From: Sphingopyxis sp. LK2115
GTDB taxonomy: Bacteria > Pseudomonadota > Alphaproteobacteria > Sphingomonadales > Sphingomonadaceae
Assembly: GCF_014595975.1 (NCBI RefSeq)
Contig: NZ_JABWGQ010000036.1
Location: 1-64,000, forward strand
Length of the DNA: 64,000 nucleotides
Reading direction: 5' to 3'
Shown here: piece by piece, positions 15,333 to 24,376 of the stretch
How the letters are laid out: the number at the start of each line of letters is the position of its first letter
How positions within the stretch are numbered: position 1 is the stretch's first letter
Translations under genes and position numbers: made by a program
The notes under the pieces: model-generated
Databases searched by the model: none
The model's input: the letters and a program-made list of their open reading frames with translations, nothing else
Told to the model about the DNA's origin: nothing

Positions 15333-16873
15333 CCCAGCCAGTTCAGCGCCGCGGCACCCGCCGCCGCGCCGACCAGCGCGGTCAGCGCGTAACGCCACCA
15401 GACGCGCCGCTCGCCGCGTTCCCACATCAAGGGAATGTCGGGCAGCGGCGGCGCGGGCGGCGCGGCGCCCTTGCGCGGCAATTGTTCGTCGAGGCGGCGG
15501 ATGATGTCGGGGATCAGCGCCAGCGTCCGGCCCTGTTCGCGCAGCCCGTCGGCGAGCGCGGCTTCGGGGCCCAGCTCGTCGCGGATCCATTCTTTGACGA
15601 ACGGTCCCGACACGTCCCACATGTTGATCTGGGGGTTCAGCATCGTTGCGACGCCTTCGACCATCACCATCGTTTTCTGGAGCAGGAGAAGGTGCGGCTG
15701 CGTCTGCATGTCGAAATCGCGCGTGATCGCGAACAGCCCGTCGAGCATCTGCCCGACGCTGAGCTCGCTCACCGGCTTGCCGCGCATCGGTTCGCCGACC
15801 GCGCGCAGCGCCGTCGCGAACTCCTCGACATTGTGGTAATCGGGCACATATTGCGCCTCGAAATGAATCTCGGCGACGCGGCGATAATTGCCCGTCGTCA
15901 GTCCATAGAGGATTTCGGCCAGCCAATAGCGCGCCTGCCGGTTGATCCGCCCCATGATGCCGAAATCCACCGCGGCGATCGTCCCGTCGGCCTTCACGAA
16001 CAAATTGCCCTGGTGCATGTCGGCGTGGAAAAAGCCTTCGGCAATCGCCTGCCGCAAGAAAGCGTGGACCAGATTCGCCGCCAGCTTCTCCATGTCGTGC
16101 CCGGCGGCGACCAGCGCGTCGCGATGCGATATCTTGATGCCGTCGATCCAGCTCATCGTCATCACGCGGCTGTTGGTGCGGTCCCAGTCGATCGCGGGCA
16201 CCTCATATTCGGGCACCGCCGCCATCGCGTCGGACAATTCCGAAGCCGAGGCCGCCTCGCGCCGCAGGTCGAGCTCGCGCAAGGTCCAGCGGCGGAAATT
16301 GGCGATCACCTGGCGCGGGCGCAGCCGCGATGCCTCGCCGCCGAAGGCTTCGAGATGCGCAGCCGCCCATTCATAGGTTTCGATGTCGCGTGCGAACTGT
16401 TTGTCGATGCCGGGGCGGCGGATCTTGACCGCGACGCGGCGCCCGTCGGTGGTGACCGCGCGGTGGACCTGCGCGATCGACGCCGATCCGACGGGATCGG
16501 GGTCGAATTCGCTAAAGAGGCTTTCGAGCGGCGCCTCGAAGGTCGCCTCGATCTCTTGCCGGATGCGCGCAAAGCTGACGGGGGGCAACGCATCCTGAAG
16601 CGTGAGCAGGTTGCGCGCGGCGTCCTCGCCGACCAGGTCGGGCCGCGTGGCCAGCGTCTGTCCCAGCTTGACCGCGGCGGGGCCGATCGCCTGAAAGGCG
16701 GCGGCATAGTCGGGCGTTTTCGGTTGGATCGTGCCGAACCGCGCGATCCGGCACAGCCGCTTGACGCCAGGCGGGGTCGCCGGTGCGGTCTCGATGCCCC
16801 GCAGCGCGCCGTGACGCGCGAGGATGCGGCCCCATTTCAGCAGACGGGCAATATGGGTGACGGGACGGGTCAT
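15329..16873 (-). CDS. ubiB: UbiB/ABC1 family atypical protein kinase for ubiquinone biosynthesis
   Basis: 514 residues starting MTRPVTHIARLL. UbiB supports early steps of ubiquinone synthesis, probably by its ATPase activity extracting lipid intermediates from the membrane. Visible are the family KxGQ-type motif (AVKLGQTLATRPDLVG), the kinase lysine region (VAVKIRRPG), the catalytic-loop equivalent HADMHQGN and the DFG-like AVDFGIMG. The C-terminus is hydrophobic and would anchor it in the inner membrane (ALTALVGAAAGAAALNWLG). Upstream on the same strand is ubiE. Confidence 0.94.
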   Translation of the reverse strand: MTRPVTHIARLLKWGRILARHGALRGIETAPATPPGVKRLCRIARFGTIQPKTPDYAAAFQAIGPAAVKLGQTLATRPDLVGEDAARNLLTLQDALPPVSFARIRQEIEATFEAPLESLFSEFDPDPVGSASIAQVHRAVTTDGRRVAVKIRRPGIDKQFARDIETYEWAAAHLEAFGGEASRLRPRQVIANFRRWTLRELDLRREAASASELSDAMAAVPEYEVPAIDWDRTNSRVMTMSWIDGIKISHRDALVAAGHDMEKLAANLVHAFLRQAIAEGFFHADMHQGNLFVKADGTIAAVDFGIMGRINRQARYWLAEILYGLTTGNYRRVAEIHFEAQYVPDYHNVEEFATALRAVGEPMRGKPVSELSVGQMLDGLFAITRDFDMQTQPHLLLLQKTMVMVEGVATMLNPQINMWDVSGPFVKEWIRDELGPEAALADGLREQGRTLALIPDIIRRLDEQLPRKGAAPPAPPLPDIPLMWERGERRVWWRYALTALVGAAAGAAALNWLG

Positions 16874-16886
16874 ATCCGAAAGCCCG

Positions 16887-17000
16887 CTCCCTTCAGGGGA
16901 TGGGTCGGGGTGGGGCCTCGCGGCGTGGCGCAAGGCCTCTGGCCCCCACCCGCAGCGACCCGGATCAGGGCCGGGGCTCGCTGCCCTTCGCTGAAGGGAG
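16887..17000. repeat. Inverted-repeat (REP/BIME-like) element between ubiE and ubiB
   Basis: The ends CTCCCTTCAG (16887-16896) and CTGAAGGGAG (16991-17000) are perfect complements, and the following bases continue with partial pairing (GGGGATGGG against CCCTTCG). The inner part is GC-rich and itself partly self-complementary. It fills most of the 148-base gap inside the ubiE-ubiB run. Confidence 0.6.
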
Positions 17001-17021
17001 GGATGAACGCCAGTCGCCCGC

Positions 17022-17759
17022 TCACGCCTTCCACCCGCTGTGAATCGCGACCAGTCCGCCCAGGATCGGTTCGACCTTGACCGCGGTAAAGCCCGCATCG
17101 CGGATCATCCCGGCAAATTCGGGCATCGGCGGAAAGCGGCGGATCGATTCGATCAGGTAACGATAGCTGTCCTCGTCGCCCGCGATCAGCTTGCCGAGCT
17201 TCGGCACCAGATGGTGCGAATAGGCGTCATAGGCTTGGGCGAACCCCGGCCATTCGTTCGTTGAAAACTCCAGGCAGAAAAAGCGCCCGCCAAAGCGCAG
17301 CACGCGGTGCGCTTCGCTGAGCGCCGCGGGGATGTCGGTGACGTTACGGATGCCGAAAGCGATCGTATAGGCGTCGAAAAAGCGGTCGGGGAAGGTCAGC
17401 TTTTCGGCATTTTGTTCGGACCACACCAGGCTGTCGATGCCGCGCGCCGCCGCGCGCTCCATGCCGACGGCCAGCATGTCGGGGTTGATGTCGGCGACGG
17501 TGATGCTTGCCCCCGATGGTTCCATGCGGAACGCGATGTCGCCGGTGCCGCCCGCCATGTCGAGGATCGCCTCGCCCGCGCGCGGCTTGACGCGGCGCAC
17601 AAAGCGGTCCTTCCACAACCGGTGCATCCCGCCCGACATCGCGTCGTTCATGATGTCATATTTGCGTGCGACGCGGCTGAACACCTCGCCGACCATTGCG
17701 GTCTTTGCACCCGCGGGAACCTGCTCATAGCCAAAGCTGACGGTATCGGGAGTGGCCAT
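17022..17759 (-). CDS. ubiE: Demethylmenaquinone / 2-methoxy-6-polyprenyl-1,4-benzoquinol methyltransferase
   Basis: 245-residue C-methyltransferase for ubiquinone. SAM-binding motif I is DMAGGTGDIAF at 67-77. The UbiE signatures YDIMNDAMSGGMHRLWKD (34-51) and IAFGIRNVTD are present, as is the RFGGRFFCLEF strand. The start MATPDTVSFG is typical; the frame is open 30 bases further upstream. It is divergent from mutM and begins the ubiE-ubiB run. Confidence 0.96.
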   Translation of the reverse strand: MATPDTVSFGYEQVPAGAKTAMVGEVFSRVARKYDIMNDAMSGGMHRLWKDRFVRRVKPRAGEAILDMAGGTGDIAFRMEPSGASITVADINPDMLAVGMERAAARGIDSLVWSEQNAEKLTFPDRFFDAYTIAFGIRNVTDIPAALSEAHRVLRFGGRFFCLEFSTNEWPGFAQAYDAYSHHLVPKLGKLIAGDEDSYRYLIESIRRFPPMPEFAGMIRDAGFTAVKVEPILGGLVAIHSGWKA

Positions 17760-17854
17760 CGTTTGCGCGCCTTTTGCGGGGGAGATCATCTGTTGCGTCG
17801 GCCTTTAGCCGGGCCTTGCCGCGCGCGCAAATGGCGCGTAGCCCGATGCGCGAT

Positions 17855-18667
17855 ATGCCCGAACTTCCAGAAGTCGAAACCACCGTGCGCGGCCTCGCGC
17901 CCTTCCTCGAGGGGCAAAGGCTGGCGGCCGTGACCACCTTTCGCCCCGACCTGCGCCGCCCCTTTCCCGCCGACCTTGCGCAGCGCCTCACCGGCGCGAC
18001 CGTCACTGCTCTGTCGCGCCGCGCCAAATATGGCATCGTGTCAACCGACCGCGACGATCATATGATCTTTCACCTCGGCATGTCGGGGCGCTGGCGGACC
18101 GAGGGGGGCGAGCCGGGCAAGCACGACCATCTGCTTCTCGAAACTGCGGCGGGGCACCGGCTGTTCCTGCACGACCCGCGGCGTTTCGGCTCGGTCGATC
18201 TGGTCGCGGGCGATCCGCTGGCGGCATTCGCGGCGTTCGTGACGCTCGGCCCCGAACCGCTGTCGGACGCGTTCGACGCCGCCCATCTGGTGCGCGCCTT
18301 CGCCGGGCGACGCGCGCCCGTGAAGGCGATGCTGCTTGACCAGAATGTCGTCGCGGGGCTCGGCAACATCTATGTCTGCGAGGCGCTCAACATGGCGCGC
18401 ATATCGCCGCTGAAGCCCGCAGCCGACGTGCCCAAAGCCAAAATCGGCGCGCTCGTGCCCGCCATCAAGGCGGTGCTCGCCGCCGCGATCGCCGCGGGCG
18501 GTTCGACGCTGCGGGATTTTTTGAGTCCCGATGGCGACCTTGGCTATTTCGCAAAGGATTGGCGCGTCTATGGTCGCGCGGGCGATCGTTGCGAATGCGG
18601 CGGCTCGATCGTGCGCGTCGTGCAATCGGGGCGCTCGACCTTTTACTGCCGCAAATGCCAGCGTTGA
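17855..18667 (+). CDS. mutM: Formamidopyrimidine-DNA glycosylase
   Basis: Removes 8-oxoguanine and formamidopyrimidines from DNA and nicks the site. 270 residues from the ATG that yields the obligatory N-terminus MPELPEVET: Pro2 is the Schiff-base nucleophile, Glu3 the acid, Lys58 the conserved lysine. The C-terminal zinc finger uses Cys246, Cys248, Cys265 and Cys268; the first pair is C-x-C, one residue tighter than the E. coli C-x2-C. The order mutM, rpsT, dnaA is common in alphaproteobacteria. Confidence 0.96.
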   Translation: MPELPEVETTVRGLAPFLEGQRLAAVTTFRPDLRRPFPADLAQRLTGATVTALSRRAKYGIVSTDRDDHMIFHLGMSGRWRTEGGEPGKHDHLLLETAAGHRLFLHDPRRFGSVDLVAGDPLAAFAAFVTLGPEPLSDAFDAAHLVRAFAGRRAPVKAMLLDQNVVAGLGNIYVCEALNMARISPLKPAADVPKAKIGALVPAIKAVLAAAIAAGGSTLRDFLSPDGDLGYFAKDWRVYGRAGDRCECGGSIVRVVQSGRSTFYCRKCQR

Positions 18668-18852
18668 GCCCGGATATTGCCGCAAGGCATTGACCAAATC
18701 GCCTGTCATCGCTATGCGCGCACCCTTCGAGCAGGGTCCGGTCGTCCGGAACCGGCCACATCCGGACATTGATTCGCTGCTCCGCGCGCGATTCGGCTGC
18801 TCCGATGCGGCTGCGCTCCGACCATGTTGACCGTTTGAGATTAGAGGATTTT

Positions 18853-19116
18853 ATGGCCAATACGCCGCAGGCAAAGAAGCGCATCCGCCGCAACCAGGCG
18901 CGCGCCGTTGTGAACAAGAATCGCGTTTCGCGCATCCGCACGCTCGTCAAGAAAGTCGAAGCCGCCGTCGCGGCGGGCGACAAGGACGCCGCCGCGACCG
19001 CGCTGAAGGCTGCGCAGCCGGAAATGGCGCGCGGCGTTGCCAAGGGTGTCCTCCACAAGAACACGGTCGCGCGCAAATATGCGCGCCTGACCAAGAGCGT
19101 GAACGCGATCGCCTGA
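18853..19116 (+). CDS. rpsT: 30S ribosomal protein S20
   Basis: 87 residues, basic, starting [14 protein letters not shown], the standard S20 N-terminus that binds 16S rRNA. AGAGGA at 18843-18848 precedes the ATG. A strong intrinsic terminator follows the stop, so it is probably transcribed alone, with dnaA having its own promoter. Confidence 0.98.
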   Translation: MANTPQAKKRIRRNQARAVVNKNRVSRIRTLVKKVEAAVAAGDKDAAATALKAAQPEMARGVAKGVLHKNTVARKYARLTKSVNAIA

Positions 19117-19139
19117 TCTCGCTTGTCCCGAAAGGGAAC

Positions 19140-19180
19140 AAAAAGGACTCGCCGGCTTTTTGGCCTGCGGGTCCTTTTTT
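19140..19180 (+). terminator. Intrinsic terminator after rpsT
   Basis: A stem of AAAAAGGAC (19140-19148) with GTCCTTTTTT (19171-19180), extended inward by a G-T pair and several G-C pairs, ends in a run of six T. It stands 24 bases past the rpsT stop. Confidence 0.85.
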
Positions 19181-19613
19181 GCGTGCTCTATTGTGACATC
19201 GCGATGGCAATAGTGTTGCATCGCGGTAAGTGGCGGATTTTCGGCGATTCGTTGGGATCGTCTCCGCGCGTTTCCCATAAACATATGAAATTGATGAAAA
19301 AAAAACGCTCATTCACGCGATTCTGCGAGCGGGGGCGAGTCAAGATTTTTATTTCACTATTTTTACATGAGCGCCCCTTGATCGACTCGGCGCGCCTTGC
19401 CTAGACAGGTGCGTCGTCGGCCTTCGCCGGCGGCCGCCACATCGACATGTTCGTATTCTTTCGGGCCGTTTGTCCCGGACAGTTGACCTGTGCCCGGCGC
19501 AGGCAACGGATCGGCGCGTGGCGGCTGCCCGATACCGGCGCGAGGGGACCAGGGGGCGGCAGGGCGTGACAGAGAGCGGCATTCGGCATGAGCAAGATGC
19601 AAAGGGTGGAGCA
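19181..19613 (+). promoter_or_regulatory. dnaA upstream region with GANTC cluster
   Basis: This 433-base region has no gene I can support. It includes an AT-rich stretch (about 19270-19370) unlike the rest of the window. GANTC sites, the target of the alphaproteobacterial cell-cycle methylase CcrM, occur at 19246, 19319, 19337 and 19384, plus 19146 in the rpsT terminator. dnaA transcription in Caulobacter responds to GANTC methylation, so this is the probable dnaA promoter region. No clear -35/-10 pair was found and no oriC is claimed. Confidence 0.5.
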
Positions 19614-20972
19614 GTGAACGGCGATGCCGCGGCGCTCTGGCCGCGCGTCGCCGAGGGCCTGCGCCGCGATCTTGGCGCCCGCACTTTCGATCATTGGCTG
19701 AAGCCTGTGCGCTTCGCCGACTATTGCGCGCTGTCGGGCGTCGTGACGCTCGAGACCGCGAGCCGCTTTTCGGCGAACTGGATCAACGAGCGCTTCGGCG
19801 ACCGGCTCGAACTTGCGTGGCGGCAGCAACTGCCCGCGGTGCGCAGCGTCAGTGTGCGCGGCGGTGCGGCAGCGGCCGAGCGCGCCGCGACGCTCGCTTC
19901 GGCGCCGCTCCCCGCTTTCGATGCGGCGCCCGCCGCGACCAATCCCGCGCTGCTCGGTTTCGACCCGCGCCTGTCGTTCGACCGCTTCGTCGTCGCGCGC
20001 TCGAACATTCTCGCCGCCAACGCCGCGCGCCGCATGGCGATGGTCGAGCGGCCGCAGTTCAACCCCCTCTATCTCTGCTCGGGCACGGGGCAGGGCAAGA
20101 CACATCTTTTGCAAGCGATCGCGCAGGAATATGCCGCATCGCACCCGACCGCGACGATCATCCTGATGTCGGCCGAAAAGTTCATGCTCGAATTCGTCGG
20201 CGCGATGCGCAGCGGCGACATGATGGCGTTCAAGGCGCGGCTGCGCGCCGCCGACCTGTTGCTGCTCGACGATCTGCAATTCGTGATGGGCAAGAATTCG
20301 ACGCAGGAGGAACTGCTCCACACGATCGACGATCTGATGACCGCGCAGCGCCGCCTCGTCGTTACGGCCGATCGCCCGCCGGCGATGCTCGACGGGGTCG
20401 AGGCGCGGCTGCTGTCGCGACTGTCGGGGGGCCTTGTCGCCGACATCGAGGCGCCCGAGGATGATCTGCGCGAACGCATCATCCGCCAGCGACTCGCCGC
20501 GATGCCGATGGTCGAGGTGCCGGGCGACGTCGTCACCTGGCTGGTCCGGCATTTCACGCGCAATATCCGCGAGCTTGAAGGCGCGCTTAACAAACTCCTT
20601 GCTTATGCTGCGCTCACCGGTGCGCGCATCGACCTCGCCCTCGCCGAGGACCGGCTCGCCGAAAATGTCCGATCGGCGCGCCCGCGCATCACGATCGACG
20701 AGATCCAGCGCGCCGTGTGTGCGCACTACCGGCTCGACAAGTCGGAGATGAGCTCGAAGCGCCGCGTCCGCGCGGTCGCCCGCCCGCGCCAGGTCGCCAT
20801 GTATCTGGCCAAGGAACTGACGCCGCGCTCCTACCCCGAAATCGGGCGCCGTTTCGGCGGTCGCGATCATTCGACGGTGATCCACGCGGTGCGCACGGTC
20901 GAGGCGCTGCGCGTCGCCGACAGCGAACTCGATGCCGAGATCGCCGCGATCCGGCGCAGCCTCAACAGCTGA
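19614..20972 (+). CDS. dnaA: Chromosomal replication initiator protein DnaA
   Basis: 452 residues from the GTG at 19614, preceded by GGAG; the start gives VNGDAAALWPRVAEGLRRDL, the normal DnaA domain I. An in-frame TTG much further up is unlikely. Walker A GTGQGKTH is at 157-164 and Walker B LLLDDLQF at 216-223. The C-terminal DNA-binding domain has the signature RPRQVAMYLAKELTPRSYPE, with GGRDHSTV near 425 that reads the DnaA box. The linker domain II is short. Confidence 0.97.
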   Translation: MNGDAAALWPRVAEGLRRDLGARTFDHWLKPVRFADYCALSGVVTLETASRFSANWINERFGDRLELAWRQQLPAVRSVSVRGGAAAAERAATLASAPLPAFDAAPAATNPALLGFDPRLSFDRFVVARSNILAANAARRMAMVERPQFNPLYLCSGTGQGKTHLLQAIAQEYAASHPTATIILMSAEKFMLEFVGAMRSGDMMAFKARLRAADLLLLDDLQFVMGKNSTQEELLHTIDDLMTAQRRLVVTADRPPAMLDGVEARLLSRLSGGLVADIEAPEDDLRERIIRQRLAAMPMVEVPGDVVTWLVRHFTRNIRELEGALNKLLAYAALTGARIDLALAEDRLAENVRSARPRITIDEIQRAVCAHYRLDKSEMSSKRRVRAVARPRQVAMYLAKELTPRSYPEIGRRFGGRDHSTVIHAVRTVEALRVADSELDAEIAAIRRSLNS

Positions 20973-21012
20973 TCCACAGCGCTGTCCCGGAGTTGTCCGC
21001 GGAGTTGTCCAC
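20970..21012 (+). promoter_or_regulatory. DnaA-box-like sites directly after dnaA
   Basis: TGATCCACA (20970-20978), overlapping the dnaA stop, differs from the DnaA box TTATCCACA at one base. Two further copies, TTGTCCGC (20993-21000) and TTGTCCAC (21005-21012), sit in a 12-base direct repeat of GGAGTTGTCC. They are 15-12 bases apart and in one orientation. Whether DnaA binds is unknown. Confidence 0.35.
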
Positions 21013-21127
21013 CGGGCGCGGCCGGTTATGCGGTCGATGTCGGCTTTGGGGTGGATTGCAAAGCGTTCCGCGGTCGCCGGGATGACGACAGGATGCCGCT
21101 CTGGTTGCGCTCGAAATCCCGCGCGCG

Positions 21128-21799
21128 CTACTCCTCGGCCCGCCCCTCGAACTTTTCGATCACCCAATCCTCGGCCTGCGCGCCGCCGATCCATTCCTGC
21201 ATGTGCGGGTGGCTGATCACCGCTTGTGCATAGGGCAGGGCAAAGCGCGGCAGCGGGATCGAATAAGTGATGAAGCGCGTTACCACCGGCGCGAACATCA
21301 TGTCCGCCGCCGACCAGTCGCCGAACAGATAATCGCCTTTGCCGCCAAAGCGCGCGCGCGCCTCGGCCCAGATCTGCAGGATACGGATCACATCGGCCTG
21401 CACCTCGGGGGTCAGTTCGGCGGCGGGATAGATGCGGCGGATGTTCATGCTGTGCTCGCGGCGCAGCGCCGCAAAGCTCGAATGCATCTCGGCCGCCATC
21501 GACCGCGCCATGGCGCGCGCCGCCATGTCGTCGGGCCAGTATCCGCGGGTGCCACCGGTCTTTTCGTTAAGGTAATCGATGATCGCCAGGCTGTCCCACA
21601 CGACGATGTCGGCGCCGTCCCACAGGATCGGCACCTTGCCCCCCGACGGTGCGAACTCGTCGCCCTCGCGGCGCCGGCTCCATTCCTCATTATAGAGCGG
21701 GACGGTGACTTCCTCGAACGGCAGGCCGCTGTGCTTGGCGGCGAGCCAGCCGCGCAGGCTCCAGCTCGAATAGGCCTTGTTGCCGATGAAGAGTTTCAT
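21128..21799 (-). CDS. Glutathione S-transferase family protein
   Basis: 223 residues with an N-terminal thioredoxin-fold GST domain (1-80) and an all-helical C-terminal domain. The glutathione-contact features are the cis-proline strand GKVPILWDG and a WDSLAIIDYLNE segment in which the usual Glu-Ser is Asp-Ser. The active-site region is KAYSSWSLR, a serine-type N-terminus. GGAGGAGGGAGGAG just upstream gives a strong ribosome-binding site. It follows yihA on the same strand after 115 bases; its substrate is unknown. Confidence 0.88.
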   Translation of the reverse strand: MKLFIGNKAYSSWSLRGWLAAKHSGLPFEEVTVPLYNEEWSRRREGDEFAPSGGKVPILWDGADIVVWDSLAIIDYLNEKTGGTRGYWPDDMAARAMARSMAAEMHSSFAALRREHSMNIRRIYPAAELTPEVQADVIRILQIWAEARARFGGKGDYLFGDWSAADMMFAPVVTRFITYSIPLPRFALPYAQAVISHPHMQEWIGGAQAEDWVIEKFEGRAEE

Positions 21800-21914
21800 G
21801 CGATATCTCCTCCCTCCTCCTTGACGGGAGCGGGTTGTGTAGAGCGGCCATCCTGCTGACGGTAGCGGACAAGTCCGCAACCTTCACCATCCTCTCCCGC
21901 TGGGGCAGAGGATA

Positions 21915-22574
21915 TTATGACTCCACCGCCTCCAGCACCGCGGTGCGCAGCTCGGCGATCCCCATGCCCTTTTCGCTGCTTGTCGCGATGACCTCGGGAT
22001 GCGCGGCAGGATGTTGCCGCGCCTCCGCCGCGGTCGCCGCATGCACGTCGGCGAGCGCGCTCGCCTTCACCTTGTCGGCCTTGGTCAGCACGAGGCGATA
22101 GCTCACCGCCGCCGTGTCGAGCATTTCGAGCAGCTCGCGGTCGACGTCCTTGATGCCGTGGCGGCTGTCGATCAACACCAGCGTCCGTTTCAAGACCTGT
22201 CGCCCGCGAAGATAGTCGTTGACGAGGAAGCGCCATTTCTTGACGACGTCCCGCGGCGCCTTGGCAAAACCATAACCGGGCATGTCGACGAGCCGGAATA
22301 CCAGCGGCGCGCCCACGTCGAAATAGTTAAGCTCCTGCGTCCGCCCCGGCGTGACCGAGGTGCGTGCGAGACCGTTCCGGTTCGTCAGCGCGTTGAGCAG
22401 CGACGATTTGCCGACGTTCGACCGGCCCGCAAAGGCAATCTCCGGCACCGACGGCAAGGGCAGGTGCTGGAGCGCGGGCGCCGATTTCAGAAAGGCAACC
22501 GGGCCTGAAAACAGTTTGCGCGCGCGCTCCGCCCGTTCGGGATCCGCACCGGGTTCGGGTTCGACCTCGCTCAC
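21915..22574 (-). CDS. yihA: Ribosome-biogenesis GTPase YihA/YsxC (EngB)
   Basis: GTPase needed for late 50S assembly, 219 residues. The start is the GTG at 22574 in a GTGA overlap with the yidC stop; a much longer upstream frame only overlaps yidC. G1 is GRSNVGKSS at 50-58, G2 TPGRTQ, G3 DMPGYGFAK and G4 TKAD. It ends the rpmH-rnpA-yidD-yidC-yihA run. Confidence 0.96.
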   Translation of the reverse strand: MSEVEPEPGADPERAERARKLFSGPVAFLKSAPALQHLPLPSVPEIAFAGRSNVGKSSLLNALTNRNGLARTSVTPGRTQELNYFDVGAPLVFRLVDMPGYGFAKAPRDVVKKWRFLVNDYLRGRQVLKRTLVLIDSRHGIKDVDRELLEMLDTAAVSYRLVLTKADKVKASALADVHAATAAEARQHPAAHPEVIATSSEKGMGIAELRTAVLEAVES

Positions 22575-24331
22575 TTCGTCGGCGCCGCCTTCAACGCCGG
22601 AAATTTGCGATACATCCACTGCTGCTGCCCGATCGAAAGGATATTGTTGGTGATCCAGTAGAGGAGCAGGCCCGCCGCGAACGGCGCCATGATGAACATG
22701 AACAGCCAGGGCATGATCTTGAACACCTGCGCCTGCACCGGATCGGCGGGGGCGGGGTTCAGACGGAACTGAAGCCACATCGTCACGCCCAGGATCACCG
22801 CAAGGAGTCCGATCGCGAGGATCGACGGCGGGGTAAAGGGGAGCAGGCCGAAAAGATTGAGGATGTGCAGCGGGTCGGGCGCCGACAGATCCTTGATCCA
22901 AAGGATGAACGGCTGGTGCCGCATTTCGATCGCCAGCATCAGCACCTTGTAGAGCGCATAAAAAATGGGGATCTGGATCAGGATCGGCAGGCAGCCGGCG
23001 AGCGGATTGATCTTCTCGTCCTTATAGAGCTTCATCAGCTCCTGCTGCATCTTCGGCTTGTCGTCCTTGTAACGGTCCTGCAGCGCCTTCATCTTCGGCT
23101 GGACGACGCGCATCTGCGCCATCGATGCGAACTGCCGGTTGGCGATCGGGAACATCAGCAGGCGGATGATCAGCGTCAGCGCCATGATCGCGAGGCCGAA
23201 ATTGCCGAGCTGCAGGAACAGCCAGTGGAGCAGTTTGAAGATCGGCACTTCGAAAAATTCGAACCAGCCCCAGTCGATCGCGTTCGACAGGCGCGTAATG
23301 CCCTGGCCGTTCTGATAGGTTTCGAGGATCTCGACTTCCTTCGCGCCGGCAAAGATGCGGCTGGTGGTCGTCAGCTGTTGCCCCGGCGCTACTGCCGTAA
23401 AGTCGCGCGCGAAAAGCGTCTGGTAATTGTTCGGGGCGGGCGAACTGATCGCCGCGGTCACGCGCTCGCCCTTGGCCGGAATGATCGCGGCGAGCCAATA
23501 TTTGTCCGTGAAGCCCAGCCAGGCGGCCGAAGCGTAGCGCACGCTGCGGTTCGGGGCTTCCTCGACGTCGTCATAATCGACATCGAACACCGATTTGCCG
23601 TCCAGATAGCCCGTCGGGCCGACATGGATCGTCCAGCTGTCGACCTCGTGCGGGTCGGTCGGCTTGCCGAGACGGTCAATCAGCGCAAAGCTGTTCAGCG
23701 ATACCGGCGCGGTGCCCGCATTCACGACCGTCTGCTTTGCGGTGATCAGATAATTGCTGTCGATGCGATATTCGATGCGGAAGGTCTGGCCCGTGCCGTT
23801 TGCCCAGCTCAACGTGACCGGGCTGGTCGGGGTCAGCTTTGTCCCCTTCGCGGTCCAGACGGTGTTGGCGCCCGGAACCTGGACGCCCTGCGCTGCCCAG
23901 CCGAGGCTGGCGAAATAGGCCGCCGGCGTGCCGCCCGGCGCGAACAGGCGGACGGCGGGCGAGTCCTTCTTTATCGTCTGGCGATATTTGGTGAGCGTGA
24001 TGTCGTCGATGCGCGCGCCGGTAAGGTTGATCGAGCCGCGGATCGCCGGGGTTTCGATCGGGATGCGGCGCCCTTCGGCGAGCACGACGTCGATTGGGCG
24101 AATCGTCTGCGGCGCGGGCGCCGCGGGCGCAGCGGCCGTCGGAGAGGGCAGCGCGCTCGGCTGGCCCTGCGCTGCGGGGGCGCTGGCGGGCGCGCCATTG
24201 GCGCCGGCGACCGTCCTGGTCACGTCGGGCTGTGCGGGGGTCGGAAAAAACCGCTCGGCGACGAAGTTCCAGCCGATCAAAATCGCCACCGACAACAGGA
24301 TTGCCGCGATCAGGTTACGCTTGTCGTCCAC
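22571..24331 (-). CDS. yidC: Membrane protein insertase YidC
   Basis: 586 residues. N-terminal signal-anchor helix (about 6-26), a periplasmic beta domain to about 360 preceded by an Ala/Pro-rich stretch (40-80), then the conserved five-helix insertase core. The core contains the loop with PIANRQFASMAQMRVVQPKM and a final helix ending in WITNNILSIGQQ. It helps insert respiratory and ATP-synthase subunits with or without SecYEG. Its stop overlaps the yihA start. Confidence 0.97.
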   Translation of the reverse strand: MDDKRNLIAAILLSVAILIGWNFVAERFFPTPAQPDVTRTVAGANGAPASAPAAQGQPSALPSPTAAAPAAPAPQTIRPIDVVLAEGRRIPIETPAIRGSINLTGARIDDITLTKYRQTIKKDSPAVRLFAPGGTPAAYFASLGWAAQGVQVPGANTVWTAKGTKLTPTSPVTLSWANGTGQTFRIEYRIDSNYLITAKQTVVNAGTAPVSLNSFALIDRLGKPTDPHEVDSWTIHVGPTGYLDGKSVFDVDYDDVEEAPNRSVRYASAAWLGFTDKYWLAAIIPAKGERVTAAISSPAPNNYQTLFARDFTAVAPGQQLTTTSRIFAGAKEVEILETYQNGQGITRLSNAIDWGWFEFFEVPIFKLLHWLFLQLGNFGLAIMALTLIIRLLMFPIANRQFASMAQMRVVQPKMKALQDRYKDDKPKMQQELMKLYKDEKINPLAGCLPILIQIPIFYALYKVLMLAIEMRHQPFILWIKDLSAPDPLHILNLFGLLPFTPPSILAIGLLAVILGVTMWLQFRLNPAPADPVQAQVFKIMPWLFMFIMAPFAAGLLLYWITNNILSIGQQQWMYRKFPALKAAPTK

Positions 24332-24376
24332 GCTCTTCGATCTCTCTTCGTCTCAAAATGTCGGGGGATGCGGGCA

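Noticed and set aside
15296-17080. A 594-codon plus-strand frame over ubiB
   Set aside because: Antisense to ubiB; no domain or start signal.
19204-19404. A 66-codon frame in the dnaA upstream region
   Set aside because: No ribosome-binding site, AT-rich regulatory sequence, and a composition unlike other genes here.
19181-19613. Replication origin next to dnaA
   Set aside because: Only weak DnaA-like sites occur, mostly on the other side of dnaA, and alphaproteobacterial origins are usually near hemE, which is not in the window.
19401-21194. A 597-codon open frame on the minus strand over dnaA
   Set aside because: It is the antisense shadow of dnaA; the composition is that of a reversed GC-rich gene and no domain is seen.
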